From the NCBI RefSeq assembly GCF_001894925.1, contig NZ_BCXD01000011.1, positions 107,568 to 171,567 of the forward strand: a DNA stretch of 64,000 bases. Direction: 5' to 3'. The stretch is from Rhodococcus rhodnii NBRC 100604. Lineage in GTDB: Bacteria; Actinomycetota; Actinomycetes; Mycobacteriales; Mycobacteriaceae. Both the position numbers and the translations under genes were made by a program. Positions 35,153-43,675 of this stretch are shown piece after piece; positions within the stretch are counted from its first letter, which is position 1; every line of letters begins with the position of its first letter. The notes below the pieces were generated by a model, which saw only the letters and a list, made by a program, of their open reading frames with translations, searched no databases and was not told the origin of the DNA.

Positions 35153-36463
35153 ATGCAACGCGAAACATGGACGAACTGGGCGCGCACCGAGACCGCACAT
35201 CCTCGGCGGATCGCGACGCCCGCCTCGGTCACCGAGCTGGCCGCGCTCGTCGCGGATGCGGCCGCGAACGGACTGCGCGTCAAGGCCGTCGGATCGGGGC
35301 ATTCGTTCACCGGCGCCGCCGTCACCGACGGCATCCTCGTGTCCCTCGATCGCCTGACGGGTATCGACGCCGTCACCCCCACCGACGACGGCGCCCACGT
35401 GACCGTCTGGGCCGGAACGCGTTTGCGGGCGCTGAACGAGGCACTGTGGGAGCGCGGCTACGCGATGCGCAACCTCGGCGACATCGACGCCCAGTCGATC
35501 GCGGGCGCGATCGCAACCGGAACACACGGCACCGGAGCACGTTTCGGCGGGCTCGCGACGATGGTCGCCGGACTCGAGATGGTCCTGCCCGATGGCGCGG
35601 TCGTGTGGTGCTCGCCGACCGAGCGGCCGGAGTTGTTCGAGGCGGCCCGGATCGGGCTCGGCGCGCTCGGCGTCGTCACCCGCGTCGTCCTCGACTGCAC
35701 CGCGGCCTACGCGATGCACGCCGCGGAGACGTCGGATTCGCTCGACGCCACGCTCGAACGGCTCGACGAGGACCGCACCGGGGTGGATCACTTCGAGTTC
35801 TACTGGTTCCCGCACACCCGCCGCGTGCTCACCAAACGCAACACGCGCCTGCCCGTCGACACCCCGCTCGCCCCCGTTCCCACGGTCTCGGGCTACATCT
35901 CGGACGAACTGCTCTCCAACGTCCTGTTCGAGGGCATCAATCGCTTCACCACCGCACTGCCGCAGACGATTCCGGCCGTCAACTCGGTGACGGCGCGCGT
36001 GCTCGGGTCGCGAGAGTTCACCGACCGCAGCTACCGCGTCTTCGCGTCCTCACGGCGCGTGCGCTTCCGCGAGATGGAGTACGCGGTTCCCGCCGAGACA
36101 CTCACCGACGTACTGGCCGAGATCGAAGGGTGGATCGGCCGAACCGACTATCGCGTCGCCTTCCCCGTCGAGGTGCGGTTCGCGGCCGCCGACGACGTGT
36201 GGCTGTCCACCGCCCACGGCCGCGAGACCGCGTACGTGGCCGTGCACCAGTACCACCGGCGCGATCACACCAGCTACTTCCGCGCGGTCGAGGACATCGC
36301 GCGTGCCGTCGACGGGCGGCCGCACTGGGGCAAGCTGCACGGCCGCACCCGCGACGACCTGCGCACCACGTATCCGCGCTTCGACGACGTCGTCGCGGTC
36401 CGCGACGACGTCGATCCGCAGCGGACGTTCGGCAACGAGTACCTGGAGCGCGTGCTGGGGTGA
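35153..36463 (+). CDS. D-arabinono-1,4-lactone oxidase / L-gulonolactone oxidase family
   Basis: This 436-residue VAO-family flavoprotein oxidises sugar lactones. It has the FAD-binding block VKAVGSGHSFTGAAVTDGIL, whose His can carry FAD covalently, then IAGAIATGTHGTGARFGGLA. The C-terminal ALO domain ends with the catalytic-type motif RPHWGKLHGRT and FGNEYLERVLG. It resembles mycobacterial L-gulono-1,4-lactone dehydrogenase, which uses cytochrome c rather than oxygen; which acceptor is used here cannot be told. It is controlled by the TetR palindrome at 35121. The pairing with the PLP enzyme across tetR suggests one regulon. Confidence 0.9.
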   Translation: MQRETWTNWARTETAHPRRIATPASVTELAALVADAAANGLRVKAVGSGHSFTGAAVTDGILVSLDRLTGIDAVTPTDDGAHVTVWAGTRLRALNEALWERGYAMRNLGDIDAQSIAGAIATGTHGTGARFGGLATMVAGLEMVLPDGAVVWCSPTERPELFEAARIGLGALGVVTRVVLDCTAAYAMHAAETSDSLDATLERLDEDRTGVDHFEFYWFPHTRRVLTKRNTRLPVDTPLAPVPTVSGYISDELLSNVLFEGINRFTTALPQTIPAVNSVTARVLGSREFTDRSYRVFASSRRVRFREMEYAVPAETLTDVLAEIEGWIGRTDYRVAFPVEVRFAAADDVWLSTAHGRETAYVAVHQYHRRDHTSYFRAVEDIARAVDGRPHWGKLHGRTRDDLRTTYPRFDDVVAVRDDVDPQRTFGNEYLERVLG

Positions 36464-36473
36464 CCGCCCGGCG

Positions 36474-37445
36474 TCAGGGCCGCGGCGCGTCCAGCAGTTC
36501 GCGCTTGCGGCCCTCGCCGAGGAACGACGCGCGAATCGAGTTGCGGGCGAGCCGATCGCATTCGTCGTCGGTGAAATCCAGTGTGGTGCGCAGCTGTTCG
36601 AAGTTCTCGTCGACGTAGCCGCCGAAGTAGGCGGGATCGTCGGAGTTGACCGTCACGAGCAGCCCGGCGTCGAGCATCGTCCGGAGCGGATGGTGCGCGA
36701 GCGAGTCGACGACCTCGAGCCGCACGTTCGACAGCGGGCACACCGTCAGCGGAATCTCCTCGTCGACGAGTCGCTGCACGAGCGCCGGATCCTCGAGGGC
36801 ACGGATGCCGTGATCGATGCGCTCGGCGCCCAGCAGATCGAGCGCCTGCCACACGTATTCGGGCGGGCCCTCCTCGCCGGCGTGCGCGACGACGTGCAGG
36901 CCCTCGGCGCGAGCGCGCGCGAAGACGCCCTCGAACAGCGACGGCGGGTATCCCACCTCGGCCGAGTCGAGCCCGATGCCGAGCAGCGGGACCTCGAGTC
37001 GCAGCAGTTCGCCGAGCACCTCGTCCGCTTCGGGAACCGGCCGGTCGCGGAGGACGCACGCGATGATGCCGCTGGACAGTCCGTACTCGCGTTCGCTCGC
37101 GGCGACGGCGTCGGCGACGCCCTCGAACACGACGCGAGCCGGGACACCGCGCGCGATGTGCGCCTGCGGATCGACGAACAGCTCGGTGTGCACGACACCG
37201 GCCGCCGCGAGCCGCGCGAAGTACGCGCGCGTGAGATCGGCGAAGTCCTGTTCGGTCTGCAGGACCGCCATGTTCTCGTAGTACAGGTCCAGGAAGGACT
37301 GCAGATCGGTGAACTCGTAACGCGCGCGGAGCGCGTCGAGGTCCTCGTGCGGCAGCGCGATCCGGTTGCGCTCGGCGAGCTCGAAGATGAGCTCGGGCTC
37401 GAGCGCACCTTCGAGGTGCATGTGCAGTTCGGCGACGGGCCCCAT
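36474..37445 (-). CDS. Adenine/adenosine deaminase family protein
   Basis: This metal-dependent hydrolase of about 323 residues removes the 6-amino group from adenine or adenosine. Zinc ligands and catalytic residues are in AELHMHLEGALEPELIF (HxH), VVAHAGEEGPPEYVWQAL (His-Glu), IDHGIRALED and VTVNSDDPAYFGGYVDENFE (Asp). The overall wording matches bacterial adenine deaminases of the adenosine-deaminase superfamily more than true adenosine deaminases, so adenine salvage is preferred. It is convergent with the lactone oxidase gene with a 10-nt gap. Confidence 0.88.
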   Translation of the reverse strand: MGPVAELHMHLEGALEPELIFELAERNRIALPHEDLDALRARYEFTDLQSFLDLYYENMAVLQTEQDFADLTRAYFARLAAAGVVHTELFVDPQAHIARGVPARVVFEGVADAVAASEREYGLSSGIIACVLRDRPVPEADEVLGELLRLEVPLLGIGLDSAEVGYPPSLFEGVFARARAEGLHVVAHAGEEGPPEYVWQALDLLGAERIDHGIRALEDPALVQRLVDEEIPLTVCPLSNVRLEVVDSLAHHPLRTMLDAGLLVTVNSDDPAYFGGYVDENFEQLRTTLDFTDDECDRLARNSIRASFLGEGRKRELLDAPRP

Positions 37446-37535
37446 CACGGCGCGTTCAGTCCCTTCCGCGACAGCCCACGCTGCCGTGCGATCGACACGC
37501 GACCTGCCCGGTTCGACCGGCCACGACCTGCCAGA

Positions 37536-38336
37536 CTACCGGCCGGTGTAGGTCGCCTTGCCCGGGCCGACGTCGAGGAAGCTGCGGACGGCACCGCGCA
37601 GGTCGTCCGTCTCGAACAGGGCGCCCGAGACCCCGGACGTGATCGCGTCGGCGTGCGCGATGCCGCCGGAACGCCACGCCTCGACGATCCGCTTCGTCGC
37701 GGTGTGTGCCCGCGTCGGGCCGTCGGCCAGCCGCTCGGTGAGCGAGTACGCGGCTGCGTCGACGTCGTCGTGCACCGCGTTGACCACGCCCCAGGCATGG
37801 AGCGTCTGCGCGTCGTAGAGGTCGCCCGTCATGACGAGTTCGCGGGCGCGTCCCGAGCCCGCCCGCTCGGCGAGCCGCTGCGGGCCGCCCATCGACGGGG
37901 TCAGGCCCACGACCGTCTCGACGAGCCCGAACTTCGCGCGCGGCGACGCGAGCACGATGTCGCAGGCGAGCGCGATCTCGAACGCGGCCGTGAGGGTGAG
38001 GGCGTGCGCGCTGTAGACGACGGGGCACGGCAGCGCTTCGAGCGGATGCACGATCGATGCGAACAACCGCTCCCACAGTTCCTGTCCCTGCTGCGCGGTG
38101 AGTCCGTCGAACAGGTGCACGTCGACGCCGCCCGAGACGACCTTGCCCTCCGCCCGCAGCAGCACCGCACGCGGCGGGTTCTCCGATAGCGCGGCGACAT
38201 CGGCGATCAGGGAGTCGAACATCGCCCGATCGAAGAGATTGAGTTCGCCGTGCGCGACGGTGAGCACGGCGTACTCGCCGCCGCTGCCGGTGGTGCGACG
38301 TTCGACTGTCGTGGGCGACGCGGGATTCGAAGGCAT
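37536..38336 (-). CDS. Enoyl-CoA hydratase/isomerase family protein
   Basis: This 266-residue crotonase-fold protein has an oxyanion-hole pair in KVVSGGVDVHLFDG and SAHALTLTAAFEIALACDIV, and the downstream block FGLVETVVGLTPSMGGPQRL. The usual catalytic Glu pair is not clearly present: the second position (VETVVGLTPSMGG) has Glu, while the first is Ala or Thr. True hydratase activity is therefore uncertain, and isomerase or hydrolase activity is possible. ATG 38336 was chosen; GTG 38342 adds two residues. Confidence 0.85.
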   Translation of the reverse strand: MPSNPASPTTVERRTTGSGGEYAVLTVAHGELNLFDRAMFDSLIADVAALSENPPRAVLLRAEGKVVSGGVDVHLFDGLTAQQGQELWERLFASIVHPLEALPCPVVYSAHALTLTAAFEIALACDIVLASPRAKFGLVETVVGLTPSMGGPQRLAERAGSGRARELVMTGDLYDAQTLHAWGVVNAVHDDVDAAAYSLTERLADGPTRAHTATKRIVEAWRSGGIAHADAITSGVSGALFETDDLRGAVRSFLDVGPGKATYTGR

Positions 38337-38359
38337 GCGCACACTGTGTCAGACACGCT

Positions 38360-39827
38360 CTAGCGGCGTCGGCGGACCGGGCGGGCGAACGCGATCGACG
38401 CGACGACACCGACGACCAGCACCGCGGCCGGCAGCCAGATGGACTGCGCCATCGCCGTCGCGAACGGTTCGTGCACCTGCTCGGGCAGGTGCGAGATGCC
38501 TGCCGCCTCACCGCCGCCGCCCTCGCCGCCGAGCCCCTGGGCGGCGAGCCCGGGCAGTGATGAGCGCACCCATCGCTGCGCTGCCGAGCACGGCCCCGAC
38601 CTGCCGGGTCGTGTTGTAGACCCCGGCTCCCGCGCCCGCGCGTGCGGGCGGAAGGTTGTGCGTCGCCGTCGCCGCGAGCGGCGACCAGATGAACGCGTTC
38701 GCGAGACCGACGAAGCCGAGCGGGATCAGCAACTGCCATGTCGGCGAGTCGGGCGTCATCACGGCGCCGAGCCAGAACAGCGAGATCGCGAAGAGTGTGA
38801 ATCCCGTTCCTGCGATGTACCGCGGGTGTGTGCGGTCCACGAGGCGGCCGACGAACGGCGCGCACACGCCCGTCACGACGGCCATCGGGACCATGAGCAG
38901 CGCGGCGCCCGTGGGCGAGAGGCCGCGCACACCCTGTGCGTAGAACATCAGCGGCAGCACCATCGAGGTGACCGCGAAGCCCATGGTCGTGATCGCGACG
39001 TTCGCGAGCGAGAAGTTGCGGTCGCGGAACAACGAGAGCGGGACGAGCGGCTCCCCCTTGGTGCGCGACTGGTTCCACACGAACACCGCGAGCACGAGCA
39101 GGCCCGCGGCGATGAGCCCGACGATCCGGCCGTCCCAGTCCCACGTGCTGCCCTCCTGGATACCGAAGACGAGCAGGAACATGCCGACACCGCTGAGCAG
39201 GACACCGGGGATGTCGAAGCGATGCGTCGAGGTGGGCAGGGCGGGCACGAGCCGCCACGCGAGGACGAGGGCGACGATGCCGACCGGGACGTTGACGAAG
39301 AAGATCCACTCCCAGCCGAGCGCGTCGACGAGGATGCCGCCCGCGAGCGGACCGACGAGCGTCGCGACACCCGCGACGGCGCCCCACAGGCCCATCGCGA
39401 CGCCGCGGCGGTCCGGCGGGAACGTCCGGGTGATGACGGCCATCGTCTGGGGCGTCATGAGTGCGGCGCCGAGGCCCTGCACGGCGCGGGCGACGATGAG
39501 CATCTCGATGTCGCCCGCGCGGCCGCACCACAGCGACGACGCCGTGAAGATCACGAGGCCGATCATGTAGATGTTCTTGGGGCCGAAGCGATCTCCGAGC
39601 CGGCCCGTCACGAGCAGCGGGACGGCGTAGGTGAGCAGGTAGGCGCTCGTCACCCATACGACGCGGTTCACGTCGGCGCCGAGGTCCGCCATGATCGCGG
39701 GATTCGCGACGGCGACGATGGTCGAGTCGACGAGGATCATGAAGAAGCCGATGACGAGGGCCCACAGCGCGGGCCACGGACTGCGCTCGGAGCCGTCGGG
39801 CCGGGTGGCTTCCGTGGGGGTCGTCAT
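38360..39827 (-). CDS. DHA2 (EmrB/QacA) MFS drug exporter, frameshift near the 3' end
   Basis: This is a 14-helix drug:H+ antiporter. LVDSTIVAVANPAIMADLGA is helix 1 of the DHA2 family, RLGDRFGPKNIY is the 2-3 loop, and IFFVNVPVGIVALVLAWRLV is the DHA2 middle block. The main frame continues to SAAMGALITARARR and then a short nonsense tail stopping at 38508. Another frame carries LAAQGLGGEGGGGEAAG and the last helix IWLPAAVLVVGVVASIAFAR to the stop at 38360. Removing one G from CCCGGGCTC (about 38565-38570) joins the two. As written, helix 14 is lost. It overlaps padR by ATGA, so PadR is its likely repressor. Confidence 0.85.
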
Positions 39828-40531
39828 GCCGGGTCCTCTGCTTCGTTCTCGGTGAGTGCTGACGCGTTCTCGGTGGGTGCTGATGCGTTCTCGGTGGGTG
39901 CTGATGCGTTCTCGGCGGGTGCGGTGGGGTCGTCGGCGCCGCCGCCGATCGCGTCCTGGACCGCGGGCGAGTCGAGCCACGGCAGGTCACCGGATTCGAT
40001 GCGGCCCGCGAGCGTGTGCAGCCATCGTGCCTCGGCCGCGAGGACGACACGCCGGTGCTCGCTGCCGAGGCGGAAGAGTTCGGGGACGCCGGCACGCACG
40101 GCGCCCGCGGCGGCGACGTCGAGTTCGGCGAGGGTCGCCTCGAGCGCCGCGATCCTGCGGCGCACGAGTGCCGCGGCCTCGTCCTTCGGCAGATTGTGTG
40201 CTTCCGCGAGCCCGAGCGGGAACTGTGGGAACTCGTCGGCGGGCGTCTCGAGGATCGCGGCGACGCGCTCGAGGAACGCCGTGCGGCCGGCGTCGGTGAT
40301 CTCGTAGACGGTTCGCTCGGGGCGGTTGCCCGAGCGATCCGTCCCCACCGCGCGAACGAATCCGTCACCCTCGAGCCGCCCCACCGAGTGATAGAGCGTG
40401 CCCGGGCTGACCTTGACGAGAGTGCCGCGCCGCGTCCGCGCGAGCTGCGTCATCTCGTACGGGTGCATGGGGCGCTCGGCGAGCAGGCCGAGCACCGTCA
40501 GCGCCAGTGGGCTCGACGTCACGGCGGGCAT
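39824..40531 (-). CDS. PadR family transcriptional regulator with tandem-repeat tail
   Basis: This 235-residue regulator has an N-terminal winged helix (LALTVLGLLAERPMHPYEMT, then SPGTLYHSVGRLEGDGFVRA and RTVYEITDAGRTAFLERV), a PadR C-terminal helical domain and a Gly/Ala/Thr/Glu-rich tail. The tail contains tandem copies of the 7-residue unit ENASAPT, encoded by 21-bp repeats. PadR proteins repress neighbouring exporter genes and release on ligand. The MFS gene downstream overlaps by 4 nt, so regulator and exporter form one operon. A palindrome 25 nt upstream of its start is the likely autoregulatory site. Confidence 0.9.
   Translation of the reverse strand: MPAVTSSPLALTVLGLLAERPMHPYEMTQLARTRRGTLVKVSPGTLYHSVGRLEGDGFVRAVGTDRSGNRPERTVYEITDAGRTAFLERVAAILETPADEFPQFPLGLAEAHNLPKDEAAALVRRRIAALEATLAELDVAAAGAVRAGVPELFRLGSEHRRVVLAAEARWLHTLAGRIESGDLPWLDSPAVQDAIGGGADDPTAPAENASAPTENASAPTENASALTENEAEDPA
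39850..39920. repeat. 21-bp tandem repeat in padR (about 3 copies)
   Basis: The unit CGGTGGGTGCTGATGCGTTCT recurs almost unchanged, with a diverged copy at each end. It is in frame (7 codons), so copy number changes would lengthen or shorten the PadR tail without breaking it. Confidence 0.8.
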
Positions 40532-40555
40532 GGGCGCTCCAATGTTCGATGCAGA

Positions 40556-40573
40556 ATAGTCGACGTGGACTAT
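40556..40573. promoter_or_regulatory. PadR operator candidate
   Basis: ATAGTC-GACGTG-GACTAT has 6-bp perfect arms and a near-symmetric centre (ACGT). It lies 25 nt upstream of the padR start and 3 nt before palindromic repeat copy 4. Confidence 0.55.
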
Positions 40574-40576
40574 ACA

Positions 40577-40645
40577 GGCGGCTGCGCCGCTCGTGCGTGA
40601 TTCTCCGGTTCCTGGACCGGCAACTCACGCACGAGCCGCAGGCCT
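40577..40645. repeat. 71-bp palindromic repeat, copy 4
   Basis: The arms CCGCTCGTGCGTGATTCTCC and CCGGCAACTCACGCACGAGC are present; the right outer end is diverged (CGCAGGCCT). It lies between the divergent padR and GNAT genes and ends 3 nt before the GNAT -10 box. Confidence 0.82.
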
Positions 40646-40648
40646 CGG

Positions 40649-40654
40649 TACGGT
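40649..40654 (+). promoter_or_regulatory. -10 box of the GNAT gene, leaderless start
   Basis: TACGGT ends 6 nt before GTG 40661. The -35 region of this promoter would fall inside repeat copy 4. Confidence 0.45.
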
Positions 40655-40660
40655 TGAAAG

Positions 40661-41416
40661 GTGGACGATCACCCGCTCGACATCGTGCGCCTGGCGTGGG
40701 CGCGGGAACTCGGGCTCGACGACGACGCGCTCGCCGTGGGCGGACACGTGGACTGCGCCGACGAACACACCTCGACGGTGCGGTTCGTCTGGATCGCCGA
40801 CGCGTCGGCGCTCGTCGGCCCGCAGTGGTTGCTCGACCGCGCCCAGGACCACACCCGCCGCGAACTGACCGAGGCCGGCACGCTGCTCGGGCTCACGCTC
40901 GATCACTCCGGCCGCTGTCCCGGCCCACGCACCCTCGCGTACTCGACCGAGTACTCCGCCTCGCCGCCCGAGCCGCCGCCACTCGTCTCGCACGATCGCG
41001 CCGACGCCCGCGCGCTCGAGGCCGCGTGCCCACCCGACGACGTCGAGAACGCCCGGCTCACGCAGCGAAGCCACTGGTTCACCATCGTCGAGGACGAGCA
41101 CTCCGGCGACGACGCGCACCGCCCCGTCGCCGGCGCCGCCTACGACGAGATGCAGGGCCTCATCGGCGAACTCGGCGTCCTGACCGATCCCGTGGCTCGT
41201 CGTCGTGGGCTCGGAGCGACGGCGCTGTCGATCGCGACGGACGAACTGCTCGACGACGGTCTCGTCGCCGGGCTGCGCTGGCATCGGGAGAACACGGCCG
41301 CCGAAGCGCTCGCCCGGGCGCGCGGCTACGACCCCGTCGGAACGTACATCGAGGTGTCGATCGGCCCGGCGCGCTCGCCGTCCGGTCACGAAGCGGAAGA
41401 GGAGAGATCCGAATGA
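40661..41416 (+). CDS. GNAT family acetyltransferase
   Basis: This 251-residue protein has an N-terminal region of about 110 residues without recognised domains and a C-terminal GNAT core: IGELGVLTDPVARRRGLGAT contains the acetyl-CoA loop RRRGLGA, and LRWHRENTAAEALARARGYD is the final helix pair. It overlaps the following GST-like gene by ATGA, suggesting joint expression. The acceptor is unknown. The GTG start fits a leaderless message. Confidence 0.8.
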   Translation: MDDHPLDIVRLAWARELGLDDDALAVGGHVDCADEHTSTVRFVWIADASALVGPQWLLDRAQDHTRRELTEAGTLLGLTLDHSGRCPGPRTLAYSTEYSASPPEPPPLVSHDRADARALEAACPPDDVENARLTQRSHWFTIVEDEHSGDDAHRPVAGAAYDEMQGLIGELGVLTDPVARRRGLGATALSIATDELLDDGLVAGLRWHRENTAAEALARARGYDPVGTYIEVSIGPARSPSGHEAEEERSE

Positions 41417-42465
41417 CCAGTGACGGCCGGACCACCGGTGAGGACGGCGCACGCGACGGAAAGTACGTCGAGCCCGGTAAGGCGTACGACCGCGACATGC
41501 GGTACATCGCGGATCGGATCACCGTCGACGGCCGCGACGGCTGGCCCGTCGAGGCGGGCAGGTACCGGCTGATCGCGGCGCGCGCGTGCCCGTGGGCGAA
41601 TCGCACCCTCATCGTGCGCCGGTTGCTCGGACTCGAGGACGCGATCTCGGTCGGCATGCCCGGCCCCACGCACGACCAGCGGAGCTGGACCTTCGACCTC
41701 GATCCGGGCGGGGTCGATCCCGTCCTCGAGATTCCTCGGCTGCAGGACGCGTACTTCGCGCGCTACCCCGACTATCCGCGCGGCATCACCGTCCCCGCGA
41801 TCGTGGACATCCCGACCGGCGGCGTCGTGACCAACGACTTCAACCGGATCACCCTCGATTTCGAGACGGAGTGGACGCAGTTCCACCGCGACGGCGCACC
41901 CGACCTCTACCCCGAGCGGCTGCGCGACGAGATCGACACCGTCGCGCGCCGCGTCTTCCGGGAGGTCAACAACGGGGTGTATCTCTGCGGCTTCGCCGGA
42001 TCGCAGCAGGCGTACGACGACGCGTACGGGACGCTGTTCACCGCACTCGACTGGTTGACCGAGCGGCTGAGCACGCAGCGTTATCTGGTGGGCGACACCA
42101 TCACCGAAGCCGACGTGCGGCTCTTCACGACGCTCGCCCGCTTCGACCCGGTCTACCACGGCCACTTCAAGTGCAATCGGCAGAAGCTGAGCGAGATGCC
42201 CGTGCTGTGGGCCTATGCGCGAGATCTGTTCCAGACGCCGGGATTCGGCGACACGATCGACTTCGTGCAGATCAAGGAGCACTACTACATCGTCCACTCG
42301 GACATCAATCCGAGCCGGATCGTCCCCGACGGACCGGACCTGCAGAACTGGCTCACCCCGCACGGGCGTGAAGAGCTAGGCGGCAGGCCCTTCGGCGGCG
42401 GAACGCCGCCGCCTCCCCCGCGGCCGCACGACACCGTCGCCGCCGGACACAACCCGATGACCTGA
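41413..42465 (+). CDS. GST-fold reductase (glutathionyl-hydroquinone reductase/YqjG-ECM4 family)
   Basis: This 350-residue protein has an omega-class GST-type thioredoxin fold with catalytic Cys in IAARACPWANRTLIVRRLLG (CPWA), then HDQRSWTFDLDPGG and TVPAIVDIPTGGVVTNDFNR. An all-helical C-domain ends in HYYIVHSDINPSRIVPDGPD, the usual family end. Family members strip glutathione from glutathionyl-hydroquinones. Mycobacteriales make mycothiol instead, so the thiol partner here is probably mycothiol (inference). GGAG lies 8 nt upstream. A Pro-rich tail (GTPPPPPRP) closes the protein. Confidence 0.88.
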   Translation: MTSDGRTTGEDGARDGKYVEPGKAYDRDMRYIADRITVDGRDGWPVEAGRYRLIAARACPWANRTLIVRRLLGLEDAISVGMPGPTHDQRSWTFDLDPGGVDPVLEIPRLQDAYFARYPDYPRGITVPAIVDIPTGGVVTNDFNRITLDFETEWTQFHRDGAPDLYPERLRDEIDTVARRVFREVNNGVYLCGFAGSQQAYDDAYGTLFTALDWLTERLSTQRYLVGDTITEADVRLFTTLARFDPVYHGHFKCNRQKLSEMPVLWAYARDLFQTPGFGDTIDFVQIKEHYYIVHSDINPSRIVPDGPDLQNWLTPHGREELGGRPFGGGTPPPPPRPHDTVAAGHNPMT

Positions 42466-42469
42466 CGCG

Positions 42470-43675
42470 GTGCCAGACGCCGCGACACCGTCGCGCACCC
42501 CGGTGCGCGCGACGGCAGCCGTACTCGTGAGGACCGTGCGGCGCGCGATCGACGTCCGCGTCACCGGGCTCGCCGCCGAGATGGCGTACTACGCACTCAT
42601 CTCGCTGATCCCGCTCGCGACGGCGGTGGGCGCCGCGCTCGGTTCGCTCGAACGGATCATCGGGACCGAGGAGGTCGACCGGATCGAGGGCGCCGTCGTG
42701 GACGGGCTGTCGACGGTGTTCCAGGAGCAGATCACCTCGGACGTGCTCGCGCCGCTCGTGCGGGGACTGCTCCGTGAGGAGCGCACCGGCATCGCGATCG
42801 GCAGCGTCGCCGTCGCACTGTGGCTCGCGAGCAGGGTCTTCCGTGCCGCGATCCGCACCCTCGACGCCGCGTACGGGGCGCCGGAACGTCGGGGCATCGT
42901 GGCGCAGGGAGTGCTCGGGCTCGGGTTCGCCGCCGCCGCCGTCGTGACGCTGGTGATCCTCGTCGGCACCCTCGTCGTCGGGCCGCTGCTCGGCGGCGGC
43001 AGAGTGGTGGCCGAGGCGCTGGGTCTCACGAACGGCTTCCAGGCCGTGTGGGACGTCGGGCGCTGGCCCGTGGTCTTCCTCGTCGTCGTGGCGTTCCTCG
43101 TCGTGCTGTACCGGTTCGCTCCGAACGTCGATCACACGTGGCGCGACTGCGTGCCCGCGGCGTGCGCGGGTGCGGCCCTCGTCGTCGCCGTTGCGTTCGC
43201 GTTCGGCCTCTACCTGCGCATGTCGACGCCGGTCTCGGCGGCGGCGGCACCCGACACTCCCGATCAGGCGGTCCTCGCGGCCGCACAGGTGGTCGGAACA
43301 CTGCTGTCGGCGGTGCTGTGGTTGTGGCTCACGAGCATCGCGGTGCTCTCGGCCGGTGTCCTCGGCGCGGAGATCGAGGCGTATCGGGGACGGTCAGCGG
43401 CGGGCGGGGATCAGCCGGGGGACGACGCGGACGTAGACGACCATGCCGACGAGTTCGACGAGGGTCTGCGTGACGACGACGAGCGGGACGAGGGCGAGTT
43501 CGGCGGGCAAGGCCAGCGCGAGCGGCAGGACGACGAGCGAGTTGCGTGTCGCGGAGCCGAAGACGAGGGCCCGCCCGCGCGGAGCGTCCAGTCGCGTCGC
43601 GCGGGCGAGCACGCCGCCGAGCGGCGCCATGATCACGAGGAACGCCACGGAGAGGGGAATCACCGCGACGAGTGA
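42470..43675 (+). CDS. YihY/BrkB family membrane protein with long antisense-encoded tail
   Basis: This 401-residue open frame has a YihY/BrkB core of about 310 residues with six helices: AAEMAYYALISLIPLATAVG near the start, then IAIGSVAVALWLASRVFRAA, VVFLVVVAFLVVLYRFAPNV and TSIAVLSAGVLGAEIEAYRG. The last 94 residues are very hydrophilic and rich in Asp, Glu, Arg and His. They lie entirely antisense to the transporter gene ending at 43394, so this tail is probably not a natural domain but read-through to the next stop. The family is often mis-called ribonuclease BN; its true role is unknown. Confidence 0.8.
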   Translation: MPDAATPSRTPVRATAAVLVRTVRRAIDVRVTGLAAEMAYYALISLIPLATAVGAALGSLERIIGTEEVDRIEGAVVDGLSTVFQEQITSDVLAPLVRGLLREERTGIAIGSVAVALWLASRVFRAAIRTLDAAYGAPERRGIVAQGVLGLGFAAAAVVTLVILVGTLVVGPLLGGGRVVAEALGLTNGFQAVWDVGRWPVVFLVVVAFLVVLYRFAPNVDHTWRDCVPAACAGAALVVAVAFAFGLYLRMSTPVSAAAAPDTPDQAVLAAAQVVGTLLSAVLWLWLTSIAVLSAGVLGAEIEAYRGRSAAGGDQPGDDADVDDHADEFDEGLRDDDERDEGEFGGQGQRERQDDERVACRGAEDEGPPARSVQSRRAGEHAAERRHDHEERHGEGNHRDE

